From positions 71,686-135,685 of the forward strand of contig JAIORZ010000011.1 in the NCBI GenBank assembly GCA_021107855.1: a DNA stretch of 64,000 bases. Reading direction: 5' to 3'. Within the stretch, counting starts at the first letter, position 1. Every line of letters begins with the position of its first letter. The position numbers were made by a program, and so were the translations under genes. This DNA is from an archaeon. GTDB lineage: Archaea; Nanobdellota; Nanobdellia; Pacearchaeales; GW2011-AR1. The notes beneath the pieces were generated by a model that was given only the letters and a program-made list of their open reading frames with translations, was not told where the DNA came from and did not search any database. Shown piece after piece: positions 1 through 8,809 of the stretch.

Positions 1-2
1 CT

Positions 3-3000
3 TTGCTTGGAGACCCCGTATCGACTAATATTGGGTATGTTGTGATTATTTTGAAGCAGGAGAAGGTTGAGGCAAATATGGAAGAGTGGGTTGCTGGGAA
101 TTTGACGGCGACGGTTAGGTTTGATGCGGAGGATGTTTATGGGACGGGGAAGGGGGAATATTATTTGCAGGATGTGAGCGATAAAGACTGGGATAAACAT
201 GCGGCGGTTTCTTCTTTTTGGAATGGGAGGGGTTATTTGAGGGCGTCGGATATTGATGGAGGTAGTGCGAAAATTGATGTTATGAGTTCGCCGGATAATG
301 TTGTTAGGAGTTTTGATTTGGAAGTTGGGGAGACTAGTTCGCTTACTTATTTGCCTGGGTTTTATTGTAGGGCGGGGTTGAAGGTGAAGTTGAATAAGAT
401 TGTTGGTCCGGAGGATATGGCGTTGTTGAATGTTGATGGCGAGGAGATTTGGGTTAGGAAGGGGAGTAAGTTCTTGAATGGGAAGTGCTCTGTGAGGAAG
501 TTGGAAGTGAATTCGAATAATGAGGGAAGTATTGAGATTAAGTGTTCAGGGACGGGGAAGAGTGTGAAGTTGGAGCTGAAAGGGAAAGGGGGACAGTTTA
601 AGATTAATTCTATAGATGAAGAAGTGAAGTTAGATGAAGAAGTTGATGATGGTTGGTATTTGGCTTATGTCGGGCATTATCCGAAGAGTTTTGATGAGGA
701 GATGGGGGAGATTGCGGTTTTAGTTAAGGGGGCTGGATATTCTGGTGCTGTTTATTCTGCAGTTGATAAGGTAGCGGTAGGGACTGGGAATAAGGGTGAT
801 TTTAAGGCGGAACTTAGGAAACTTGTGAAGGATTCAAATGGGAAAGAGAGGGAGCTTGAGGTTGTTGAAGCTGGGTCAGGGCCCGGGAATATTGTTTTTT
901 CGGGTGCTGACGTATCTTTGGAGGATGCGCCTGCTGGTGCTGTTGTTGATAAATATTTTCAGAAGTCGGTTGATGTCGTTGTGGATGAGTTGATTGAGGA
1001 TTATCGACTTGAGAAACAGGAAAGTGGGGAGCCTTATGGTGAAGGTGAGTTGTGGGAGGAGATTGTTTTGGCTGGGAAGTTAGGGAAATTTAAGACTCAA
1101 GGTGATTTGTTGGATAAGTTTACGGAGACTTATCCGTTGTCTCCGATTATTGATGAGGTTAGGAAGATGAGACAGAAGTTGGATGGGGCGGATTTTAGTG
1201 ATTCGTTTGCGAGTGTTTATGTTGGGGATTCTTTTGAGTCGATTAGTGTTGTGGATTTTAAGGTTGCCGACGAAGGAGAGAGGAAAGTTGATTTGAGAGT
1301 TGGGGCGGTGAATTTTAATGGTTTGGTTGAGGGACAGAATAAAAGCATGGGCGACAAGAAATTATTGAAGATTCTGGAGATTAATCCTGGAAATGTGAAG
1401 ATTTATTTTAAGAGTGATAATAAGAAGGTGAAGGATAAGACGGTGACGATTAAGGAGGGAGGGACGGAGGTTTTTGATGGGGTTGAGGTTTATGTTGATG
1501 GGGTCGAGGTGGATGAGGTTGCGTTTGTGGATTTGATTCCGGAGGTTAAGAATACTAAGAGTGATGCGAATTTTACTTTTAGGATTGGGATTGAGCAGAG
1601 GGCTATTGAGTTGACGCCTGAGAAGACGAATGAGATGTTGAAGAATTTGAATGCGTCGATTAAGAAATGGGAGGAGAGGATTGAGAAGTTGGGGAAGGTT
1701 GTGAAGGGGCTTAAGGCTGTGTGTTTTGCGACTTCAGCGGTTTTGATGATTAAGAATATGGCGAGTGGGATGAGTGGGGGGGCGGTTGCTAGGCAGAAGG
1801 TGATGGAGAGGTATAAGGTTGAGTGTGATACTAATTATTCTGAGATGTCGAGGACGGAGTGTTATAATCATTTGGAGAGTAATATTGAAGATGATATTGA
1901 GGCGTTGACTGCGAGTTATGATGCAGCGAATAGTAAGATAAAGAATGCGCAGGAGGATAATATTGTGTCGAGTGGTGGGCTGTTGGGGGGAGAGGCTATT
2001 GGGGATGATAATAAGTATAAGGGTGATTTGAGGGATGAGATTGACGAGAGTCCGGTTCCTGTTAATGCTGGGGGGAGTAATCCAATTATTAATGTTCCTA
2101 AAAGTGATTTGACTACAGAATCGCAGTTGCGGGCGGTGATTTTATGGGAGGATGCTAAGAAGAAGGGGGGGGTTACTGAGGAGATTGCGGAGGCGGAAAA
2201 GGACGCGGCATTGAGGAATATTGCTTTGACTTTGAAGGAGAGAGAGGATAGTAAGATTGCTTCTGCTGAGTTGGAAAAGATGGGAGTTAAAGATGCGGAT
2301 GTTATTAGTTATGTTAGTAAAGATGCGGTTTTACTTCAATGGAAGGGGAAGTATGATGATGACGGGAAGACAAAGATTCAGGATATTAATTATGATGGTA
2401 AAACGTATAGGTTGATTTTGGATGGAGCAAGAGGTGGGAATTTGGGGGTTAAGAGTGTTTTTGTGCGTTCCAATGTGGGGGGTTCATATAGGTGGGTTTA
2501 TTTTACTGACATCGACGATGAAGACTATGATGCTAATGATGAGAGCTATAATACTGGATATGATGAGGATATGATTACAAGAAGGAAGCTTGGTAAACTT
2601 ATTTTTTCTTCCGAGGCTGTGATGAGTTCTGGGGATTGTGTTAACCCGTGGCCGAAGGGGAAAGCGAAGGTTAGTTATTATGAGTCTGGGGGGAATAAGG
2701 GGTTGCCTGCGCTTGTGCCGTTTGATTTGGATAAGGGGTGGTATGCGATGGTTGCGAATTCGGGGGGGACTTTTATTGATGATTCTCCTGCAGGATATGA
2801 AGCTTCGGGGAATGTTAATCATTTTAAGATTTGTAATATTGGTTCTAATGGTGTGATGCAGACTGGAACGGGAGATGATTTGTGTCAGACTTTTAATGCG
2901 AATACTGTTGGGAAGGTAGATAGATTTGTCCCGTGTCCGACGATGGATAAGAAGGCTGTTGATAATCTTTATGGGAAGGCGCGGGAGGCGATTCGTAGGG

Positions 3001-5816
3001 CGTCACAACAGTATGGGAAGAAGTCGGTTAATATTTTTGATAAGATGATTGAGGTCGGGAGACCGATGAGTGAGGTCGGTGGGTTTGAGTGTCAGGATTT
3101 TATGAGTGCTACGGATTGTAAATTGATGTTTAATGTTTGTGACCCGGTGATTTGTCCGCCGTCGCGTTGTGATTTGGGAGGGAAGTATCCTGTGGCTGAT
3201 GTGATTCAGACGGGAGTTATTGGGAGTTTGGTTTTGTGTTTGCCAAATGCGAGAGATGGGGTTATTATTCCGATTTGTTTGAGTGGGGTTCATGCTGGGT
3301 TGGATGCTTATTTGTCTATTCTGAAAAGTGAGAGGGATTGTTTGCAGCATAGTTTGGATACGGGGGAGTTGGTTGGAATTTGTGATGAGATTAGTGCTAT
3401 TTACAAGTGTGAGTTTTTCTGGAAGCAGTTGTCGCCGTTGATGGACCAGGTGTTGCCTGCGCTTGTCGGGGGATTTTTTGGTTCGGGGGACAAGGTTCGG
3501 GGGGGTGGGGAGTATGCTTCGACTGAGCAGTCCTGGGAAGTCGTGGGACAGGGGATTGATTACTATAAGGATTCTTATGCGAAGAATGCCCTTAAGGCGT
3601 TTAATATTAAGAGCACGGAGGAAGTTGGAAGTACATTTTGCAAGGCGTTTCTTGGGACAAGTGTGCCGGGCTCTGCAAGTTTTTTAGATGCCTTGTTGGA
3701 GCCGGAGAGTCCAGACCAGTTTTTTGCGAGTTTTAGCGAGAAGGTTTTTAGTGATGCGACTGTTCCGGCGACTTCGCAATATAAGGTTTATTTTCATATT
3801 TATGCGGGGAAGGATGAAGGGGCACAATATAAAGTTTATTTAAAAGACCCGCCTGCGACGAGTTATTATAGGTCGAATCCGACGGTGATGGTAAAGAATG
3901 GTTATATTGCTCGTGGGGAATCTGCGGATGAGTCTATTGATTTTACGGCTCCGGCTGGGTATAAGGAACTTTGTGTTGTTGTAAACACGAAGGAGGAGTG
4001 TGGGTTTAAGTCGGCCACTACAGATTTTGGGGTAAATTATGTTAAGGACAAGTATGTTGAGGACCAGGCTGAGGAGGATGATATTAAGACTGAGAGCGAT
4101 TGTATTTCGGGGACTCCTTCGGCTTTATCGATGCTTGATTTGAATTTGCAGGATGGGGTAGAAGATACTTTGAATCCGGAAATTGCGATGAGTGGGATTG
4201 TAAGGATTTGTGCGAATGCGAACCCCGAGGCCGGGGTGACTTCTGAGGATTTTGTTTTCTGTAAGGGTGATGATTATGTGCCTGAGAAAGCTGGAGATAA
4301 GGAGTGTGGGGAAGGATTTGTTTGTGAAAATGGGAAGTGTAAAGGTAAGAGTGATGGGGAATATGCTGGGACGTTTCAGAAGAAGGGGTCGCGATGGAAA
4401 GATGTTGGTTATTGTGGGGACATTAATCTTAGGTGTTGGTTAGATACTGATAGCGTGGAGGATAGTTTGTTGAATCTTGAGGCGATTGACGGGACGACTA
4501 GTTCTATTTTGAATGAGAGGAGGGGATTGATTGATAATGAGAGGTTGAGCTTGGAGGCGGTGCAGGTGTTGCTTAGTGGGGTGCGGTCAAGGATTAAGGC
4601 CTTGTTGCCTAAGGATTTGATTGTTGTTAATGATACATTTAGTGTAAAAGTTAAGGAAATTATTGATGATTTGGATAGGGTGATTGGGAAGTCGAGTTTG
4701 GATGAGGGTGTGATTGAGGATGTTGTCGGGGCGGGGACGAATAATGATAGGGCGGAGGCGTTGTCTTTGGAGGCGAGTGTTTATCGGATGTTGGTTGGTG
4801 AGGGGTTGAGGGAAGGGAAGAAGGCTATTCCGGAGAAGACTGATGAGTATTTTGATGATGAGTATTTTGATTTTGATGGTGATAAGGACGACGACAACGA
4901 ACCGGAAACAATTGGCGAGCGTGATGAGAATTGTAGAGACGAGATTGGGAAAAGAATTATTGAGCTTGCTAAGGAGGTTAAGGCAGAAAATGGGATTAGT
5001 GATGCGTCAATTAAATCGGATGGCGTTGCAGATTGTTTTGAAGAGTTGGCGTTGATGATTGGGATGCAGGAGAGTGGGCTTAGGCATTGTGAGGATGAGA
5101 GTAATGGTTGTTTTGATTGTGGAGGGGGTAAGTTGATAACTGGTTCTGATGGAAAATCAACAGGGGTGATGCAGCTTAATATTGATGCGCATGATGTTGA
5201 TTATAAGGATTTTGATAAGAGTGTGACTTATGCGCTTGAATGGGTTTTGTGGAAGTGGGGTTATAAGTTGTGGAAGAATGGGAAGGAGTTTAATGGGGTG
5301 ACGTATAAAGGGTGGAAGGCTGCGATTCGGTCTTATAATGGATGGGGTGTTGGGGGGGATGATAATTTTGTTGAGAATGTTTTGAGGCGGAGAGGGGAGA
5401 TTGAGGGGATGTTTCCTGATGCTTGTGAGGAAGGTGGAGTGGAAGAGGTAGATGAAGAGATTCCTGTTCCAAAAACTGATATTTCGGAACTTCGTTCTTT
5501 TGATGGAATTGTAGGGATGAAGGTGACTTTTAGAGAGGGTGTGGATGATTTTTTCGAATATAGATGGAAGAATGGGGATGTCGAGGCTAAAATAATAACT
5601 AGGGGTTCTTTTGGTGTTGGGTATAGGACTATTTGTGATTGGGGACCTAATTGTGATATTACGGGGGAGGATGCTGATGGAGTTGAGATTTTGATGCATA
5701 AGGGCATTATGGAGCAAGAGTCTTGGGAAGATGCTGTTTCGTATGCGAGGATGAAAGGGGCTCTTTCCGAGAAGAATAATTTTGTGATTGAGTATTTGAA
5801 AGTTTCTGTTTCTTAA
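3..5816 (+). CDS. Giant Cys-rich secreted-type protein with C-terminal lysozyme-like (SLT) domain, 5' truncated
   Basis: The frame is open at the left edge, so the true start is outside the window; residue numbers here count from base 3. I do not recognise most of the protein. Visible parts are a charged helical stretch followed by a hydrophobic segment (about residues 535-600), a Cys-rich conserved-looking block containing FNVCDPVICPPSRC and hydrophobic stretches (about 1030-1160), a second Cys-rich patch (CGEGFVCENGKC, about 1435), and an acidic DDEYFDFDGDKDDD linker. Residues about 1640-1810 look like a lytic transglycosylase/goose-lysozyme fold: MQES with candidate catalytic Glu1690, STGVMQLN at 1719-1726, then a SYNGWG motif. 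Known members cleave peptidoglycan glycan strands. Whether this archaeal copy is active is unknown. Codons are strongly T/G-rich and C-poor. A tRNA gene on the other strand follows ten bases after the stop. Confidence 0.85.
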   Translation: MLGDPVSTNIGYVVIILKQEKVEANMEEWVAGNLTATVRFDAEDVYGTGKGEYYLQDVSDKDWDKHAAVSSFWNGRGYLRASDIDGGSAKIDVMSSPDNVVRSFDLEVGETSSLTYLPGFYCRAGLKVKLNKIVGPEDMALLNVDGEEIWVRKGSKFLNGKCSVRKLEVNSNNEGSIEIKCSGTGKSVKLELKGKGGQFKINSIDEEVKLDEEVDDGWYLAYVGHYPKSFDEEMGEIAVLVKGAGYSGAVYSAVDKVAVGTGNKGDFKAELRKLVKDSNGKERELEVVEAGSGPGNIVFSGADVSLEDAPAGAVVDKYFQKSVDVVVDELIEDYRLEKQESGEPYGEGELWEEIVLAGKLGKFKTQGDLLDKFTETYPLSPIIDEVRKMRQKLDGADFSDSFASVYVGDSFESISVVDFKVADEGERKVDLRVGAVNFNGLVEGQNKSMGDKKLLKILEINPGNVKIYFKSDNKKVKDKTVTIKEGGTEVFDGVEVYVDGVEVDEVAFVDLIPEVKNTKSDANFTFRIGIEQRAIELTPEKTNEMLKNLNASIKKWEERIEKLGKVVKGLKAVCFATSAVLMIKNMASGMSGGAVARQKVMERYKVECDTNYSEMSRTECYNHLESNIEDDIEALTASYDAANSKIKNAQEDNIVSSGGLLGGEAIGDDNKYKGDLRDEIDESPVPVNAGGSNPIINVPKSDLTTESQLRAVILWEDAKKKGGVTEEIAEAEKDAALRNIALTLKEREDSKIASAELEKMGVKDADVISYVSKDAVLLQWKGKYDDDGKTKIQDINYDGKTYRLILDGARGGNLGVKSVFVRSNVGGSYRWVYFTDIDDEDYDANDESYNTGYDEDMITRRKLGKLIFSSEAVMSSGDCVNPWPKGKAKVSYYESGGNKGLPALVPFDLDKGWYAMVANSGGTFIDDSPAGYEASGNVNHFKICNIGSNGVMQTGTGDDLCQTFNANTVGKVDRFVPCPTMDKKAVDNLYGKAREAIRRASQQYGKKSVNIFDKMIEVGRPMSEVGGFECQDFMSATDCKLMFNVCDPVICPPSRCDLGGKYPVADVIQTGVIGSLVLCLPNARDGVIIPICLSGVHAGLDAYLSILKSERDCLQHSLDTGELVGICDEISAIYKCEFFWKQLSPLMDQVLPALVGGFFGSGDKVRGGGEYASTEQSWEVVGQGIDYYKDSYAKNALKAFNIKSTEEVGSTFCKAFLGTSVPGSASFLDALLEPESPDQFFASFSEKVFSDATVPATSQYKVYFHIYAGKDEGAQYKVYLKDPPATSYYRSNPTVMVKNGYIARGESADESIDFTAPAGYKELCVVVNTKEECGFKSATTDFGVNYVKDKYVEDQAEEDDIKTESDCISGTPSALSMLDLNLQDGVEDTLNPEIAMSGIVRICANANPEAGVTSEDFVFCKGDDYVPEKAGDKECGEGFVCENGKCKGKSDGEYAGTFQKKGSRWKDVGYCGDINLRCWLDTDSVEDSLLNLEAIDGTTSSILNERRGLIDNERLSLEAVQVLLSGVRSRIKALLPKDLIVVNDTFSVKVKEIIDDLDRVIGKSSLDEGVIEDVVGAGTNNDRAEALSLEASVYRMLVGEGLREGKKAIPEKTDEYFDDEYFDFDGDKDDDNEPETIGERDENCRDEIGKRIIELAKEVKAENGISDASIKSDGVADCFEELALMIGMQESGLRHCEDESNGCFDCGGGKLITGSDGKSTGVMQLNIDAHDVDYKDFDKSVTYALEWVLWKWGYKLWKNGKEFNGVTYKGWKAAIRSYNGWGVGGDDNFVENVLRRRGEIEGMFPDACEEGGVEEVDEEIPVPKTDISELRSFDGIVGMKVTFREGVDDFFEYRWKNGDVEAKIITRGSFGVGYRTICDWGPNCDITGEDADGVEILMHKGIMEQESWEDAVSYARMKGALSEKNNFVIEYLKVSVS

Positions 5817-5825
5817 AATTATGTA

Positions 5826-5908
5826 TGAGGGAAGGAGGATTTGAACCCCCGTAGGAATAAACCACTAGGTCCTAAGCCTAGCCCGTTTGACCGCTCCGGC
5901 ATTCCCTC
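5826..5908 (-). tRNA. tRNA-Leu (anticodon UAG)
   Basis: On the minus strand the acceptor stem GAGGGAA (5908-5902) pairs with TTCCCTC (5833-5827), followed by discriminator A at 5826. The D stem is CCG/CGG. The anticodon stem CTAGG/CCTAG encloses loop CTTAGGA, giving anticodon TAG. A long variable arm of about 15 bases marks a class II tRNA, and the T arm is GGGGG-TTCAAAT-CCTCC with one G-T pair. The long arm, anticodon UAG and A73 all fit leucine. No intron is present, and CCA is not encoded. Confidence 0.96.
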
Positions 5909-5934
5909 TTGGAATGTTAATGGTTGATTTTTTT

Positions 5935-5945
5935 GGTATAAAAGG
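5935..5945 (-). promoter_or_regulatory. TATA box for tRNA-Leu
   Basis: The minus-strand sequence CCTTTTATACC is centred about 32 bases before the tRNA 5' end. That is a normal distance for an archaeal promoter with a short leader. It lies in the gap just after the TFB stop codon, so the tRNA has its own promoter. Confidence 0.6.
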
Positions 5946-5957
5946 CTGTTGGTAGAA

Positions 5958-6890
5958 TTATTCTTGAATCTTCTTTTTTCGTCGTTCGTTTTCTTTAATC
6001 TTAAGTTTGTCTTCTAAATCCAATCTTTCCAAAAGTTCTTTATACCTATTTCGGATTGTTACTTCAGTGATTCCTGCTACGTCGGCTACTTCTCGTTGCG
6101 TTTTCTTTTCGTCGTTAATTAATGCGGCGACATAGAGCGCTGCTGCTGCGATTCCGGCTGGTCCTCGCCCTGATGTTAGTTCGGAGACTTCGGCTTTTCT
6201 TAGTATTTTTAGGGCTTCGTTTTGAGCTTGTGAGGAAAGGTGTAGGGTTGAGGAGAATCTTGAGATGTAGTCTTTTGGCGAGGAGGGTGTTACTTTTAGT
6301 CCGATTTTTCTGATGATGAATCTGTAGGTTCGTCCGATTTCTTTTCTTTCGACTTCGGAGGCGTTTGAAATTTCGTCGAGTGTTCGTGGGATGTTGTAGG
6401 ACCGGCATGCGGCGTAGATACAGGCTGCTATTACGGATTCCATGCTTCGTCCTCTTACTAATCCTCTTTGTAATACGAAGTTGTAGATTCTTGCGGATTC
6501 GTCTCGGACTACGGATGGGAGGTCTAGGAAAGATGCGACTCTTCGGAGTTCGGACATTGCTAGTCGGAGGTTTCTTTCAATTGATGTTGATACTCGTTCT
6601 TGCCATTTTTTTAGACGTAGGTATTTTCTGGTTTGTTGTGTTGAGTCGAGTCTGTAGATGTCGGAGATTTCTCCTACGTTGGTTGTTAGTCCTTTGTCGA
6701 ATTTTTGGAGGGAGATTGGTGCTCCGCCTCGGGATTTGTTTCCGGATTTGTTGAAGCTTCTAAGTTCGTGTGAGGTGTCGACCATGTTTTCTTCTACAAG
6801 GAGTCCGCAGGACCCGCAAATTACTTCCCCTTTTGTTTCGTCAGATATTAGTTTAGAACTATTGCACTCTGGACATTTTTTGACCGCCAT
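5958..6890 (-). CDS. tfb: Transcription initiation factor B (TFB)
   Basis: This is the archaeal TFIIB homologue, which binds the TBP-TATA complex and recruits RNA polymerase. At 310 residues it has normal length. The N-terminal zinc ribbon uses C6, C9, C25 and C28 (CPEC and CGSC). A linker with SRGGAPIS follows, corresponding to the B-reader region. Two cyclin repeats cover about residues 103-197 and 203-293; the second contains GRGPAGIAAAALYVAA and a helix-turn-helix (TQREVADVAGITEVTIRNRY) that reads the BRE. The start is ATG with a TATA box about 27 bases upstream, so the message is probably leaderless. The promoter lies directly beside the left direct repeat of the accessory island. Confidence 0.97.
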   Translation of the reverse strand: MAVKKCPECNSSKLISDETKGEVICGSCGLLVEENMVDTSHELRSFNKSGNKSRGGAPISLQKFDKGLTTNVGEISDIYRLDSTQQTRKYLRLKKWQERVSTSIERNLRLAMSELRRVASFLDLPSVVRDESARIYNFVLQRGLVRGRSMESVIAACIYAACRSYNIPRTLDEISNASEVERKEIGRTYRFIIRKIGLKVTPSSPKDYISRFSSTLHLSSQAQNEALKILRKAEVSELTSGRGPAGIAAAALYVAALINDEKKTQREVADVAGITEVTIRNRYKELLERLDLEDKLKIKENERRKKKIQE

Positions 6891-6913
6891 AGTAAGGTTT
6901 AAAAAAGGAATGC

Positions 6914-6922
6914 TTTTTTAAA
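6914..6922 (-). promoter_or_regulatory. TATA box for tfb
   Basis: The minus-strand sequence TTTAAAAAA, preceded by CGAAACC as a possible BRE, is centred about 27 bases before the TFB start codon. This predicts transcription starting at or next to the ATG. Confidence 0.6.
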
Positions 6923-6928
6923 GGTTTC

Positions 6929-6967
6929 GGTTGGGGTGGTTTTGCACAAATCAGCGTCGGTGCACAA
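6929..6967. repeat. Left copy of 39-bp direct repeat bounding the island
   Basis: This matches bases 13382-13420 in the same orientation at 37 of 39 positions. The shared core includes TGCACAAATCAGCGTCGGTG. The motif TGCACAA occurs at 6943, 6961 and again just outside at 6981. The repeat begins seven bases from the tfb TATA box. It could be an attachment-type duplication, a leftover element end, or a repeated protein-binding site; no integrase is visible. Confidence 0.8.
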
Positions 6968-7020
6968 TTTTTTGGAATGTTGCACAATTAAAAATACAAT
7001 TAGTCCCTAATATAACCTCC

Positions 7021-8481
7021 TTAACAAATCATACAAAATAACCAATGTGGCAAAAAAAGAATTTCTTTATCAACATCAAGCTGATTTCCACATGCTACAA
7101 TTCCAAATATTTTATATTTTTTACAAAAGGATTTAAGCCCATTCAAATCTGATGTATTTGGAGCATCGGCTTTTTTTACCTCAATGCCTATTTTATCTAT
7201 TCCACTTTTTAACACTATATCTACTTCTTCGCCTCGTTTATTTTTCCAATAGCTTACACGTGAAGTAGGATTTATCTTATATAATAGACGAACAGCATGA
7301 TCATATATCACTGTTTCAATTGCATATCCTGTTTGTATTTGATCCTTAGACAACAAGTTATTCATTAGTCCCATCAACATATTTCTAACAGCGACATCTA
7401 TTAAATATATTTTAAATGAATTACTTGTCTTTGATGCTGCATTTGTCATAAGATGGGATTCTTTAACAAGAAAAGAATATTGTAAATGATATAAATATTT
7501 TTTCAACATTCCAGTATTTGTCGTAGCTCCACTTTTTTTCATTAGGGCGGTATAATTTGTTTCAGACGAAGATATTGATGCTATATATTCTACAAGATTG
7601 CCCATTCCTTGTGGGTCCCCAATGCCTTTTCCAAGCATTAAGTCTTTATGAAATCCTAGCCTAAATGTTTGATTGAGTTCCGTAGAAGCACTCATATAAT
7701 CTGCTTCTAGAAACCCAGGATAACCTCCCCTTATTAGATAGTCTTGAAATAATAATTCTATTTTTGTTTGCCAAGGTTTTAAGTCGTTATAGAATTGTAG
7801 AAAGGTGTCATATATTTTTGATATATTATTTTCTTTTATAGCCTCGAATAAGATGTCCCTTATTGTTTTTCCATATAGGATAAATTTTTCTAAATCTGGA
7901 TCGTTTGGAATTTTGAATCTTAAGAAGTCACAGAATTTTAGAGGATGCATAGAATAAAGATAAAATCTTCTAGCTCCCTTAGAGGCTTCGTCCACCATAG
8001 ACACGCTAGAGGATCCACTAACTACAAATTTTATGGGATAATCTAAATCTTTTATTACCTTTAATTGGTCCCCCCAACTTTTAACATTCTGAATTTCATC
8101 AAAAAAGACATATATTTTTTTATCTAAATTTGCGATGTCTTCCTTAAGGATATATTTTGAATACATTTTAAGAAGATCGAGTAACTCAATTTTATTAATA
8201 CTTGGCTGTTCAAAAGTTATGTATAATATTCTTTTTTTATCGACAACTTCTGGTTCAGTAGTATTTATTAAATCTTTCATCATTTCAAAAATCGTCGTGG
8301 ATTTTCCTACACCTCTTGGACCTACTAGAACTAGAACTTTTTCATTTTGGGTACAATTGGAGTTTAAAAAATAAAAGTCGCTCCTTCTTATATCATAAGT
8401 CTTACTATCTGGGAAGTCTTCTTTCTTGTACCACCACTTATTTTGAAGTGATAGAAAATCAATTACTGTTTTTTCGTTCAT
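7021..8481 (-). CDS. AAA+ ATPase of the DUF4143 type
   Basis: This is an archaeal/bacterial ATPase of the family with an N-terminal AAA domain and a C-terminal DUF4143 domain, 486 residues, near the family's usual length. Walker A is GPRGVGKST (residues 54-62) and Walker B ends FFDE with D128 and E129. An SGSSS sensor-type motif and the HPLKFCDFLRF segment typical of the family follow. The C-terminal part contains EEVDIVLKSG...IGIEVKKAD, a PD-(D/E)XK-like core. The cellular role of this family is not settled. It is often found in variable numbers and in accessory regions. Low GC and A-rich codons separate it from the flanking core genes. A TATA box lies 27 bases upstream, flanked by strong palindromes. 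Confidence 0.88.
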   Translation of the reverse strand: MNEKTVIDFLSLQNKWWYKKEDFPDSKTYDIRRSDFYFLNSNCTQNEKVLVLVGPRGVGKSTTIFEMMKDLINTTEPEVVDKKRILYITFEQPSINKIELLDLLKMYSKYILKEDIANLDKKIYVFFDEIQNVKSWGDQLKVIKDLDYPIKFVVSGSSSVSMVDEASKGARRFYLYSMHPLKFCDFLRFKIPNDPDLEKFILYGKTIRDILFEAIKENNISKIYDTFLQFYNDLKPWQTKIELLFQDYLIRGGYPGFLEADYMSASTELNQTFRLGFHKDLMLGKGIGDPQGMGNLVEYIASISSSETNYTALMKKSGATTNTGMLKKYLYHLQYSFLVKESHLMTNAASKTSNSFKIYLIDVAVRNMLMGLMNNLLSKDQIQTGYAIETVIYDHAVRLLYKINPTSRVSYWKNKRGEEVDIVLKSGIDKIGIEVKKADAPNTSDLNGLKSFCKKYKIFGIVACGNQLDVDKEILFLPHWLFCMIC

Positions 8482-8484
8482 TAT

Positions 8485-8565
8485 ACTAAACTAAGTTAGT
8501 AAGCACTTATAAAGGTTACTAATCTAGATTAGTAATAAAGATCTAATTTACTAACTTAGTTTAGT
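8485..8565 (-). promoter_or_regulatory. Promoter with three palindromic operator elements
   Basis: Three elements cover the ATPase promoter. ACTAAACTAAGTTAGTAA (8485-8502) and its exact inverse TTACTAACTTAGTTTAGT (8548-8565) flank a perfect 20-bp palindrome, TTACTAATCTAGATTAGTAA (8516-8535). The TATA box CTTTATAAG lies at about 8505-8513 on the minus strand, between the first and second elements. The first element therefore overlaps the expected transcription start, and the palindrome sits where TFB would contact DNA. This looks like tight repression by an unidentified dimeric regulator, possibly the ATPase itself. Confidence 0.7.
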
Positions 8566-8588
8566 GTCGCATGGGTTAAAATTTTGTC

Positions 8589-8804
8589 TTACCACTTAAA
8601 AAAACTATAATAGAACTTCCAGAGAGGATTATTTAAACTTCTATTTAATCTTCTAATCGCTTTTTCCAAATCTTTCATACTTTTCATTGTCCAGAAATAT
8701 TCATCATCTTTTTTGATTATATGCTTCTTCTCGATTAAACTATTCCTCAATCCTTGCGCTAAGGGGTCGTCCAAATTCACATCTGTCCCGTGTAATTTTG
8801 CCAT
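8589..8804 (-). CDS. Small protein of unknown function in nuclease operon
   Basis: I do not recognise this 71-residue protein. It is basic, has no membrane segment, and ends in an aromatic patch (LWKFYYSFFKW). The chosen ATG at 8804 lies six bases after the stop of the upstream nuclease gene; an in-frame TTG at 8813 overlaps that stop and would add three residues. The tight spacing suggests co-transcription with the nuclease and a related job, for example as an accessory or specificity subunit. That role is inferred only from position. Confidence 0.6.
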   Translation of the reverse strand: MAKLHGTDVNLDDPLAQGLRNSLIEKKHIIKKDDEYFWTMKSMKDLEKAIRRLNRSLNNPLWKFYYSFFKW

Positions 8805-8809
8805 TTTTA

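Noticed and set aside
2484-2822. Minus-strand frame inside the first giant gene
   Set aside because: It is rich in Arg/Ile/Pro as expected from the complement of GAT/GGG-rich coding sequence, and no start signals are present.
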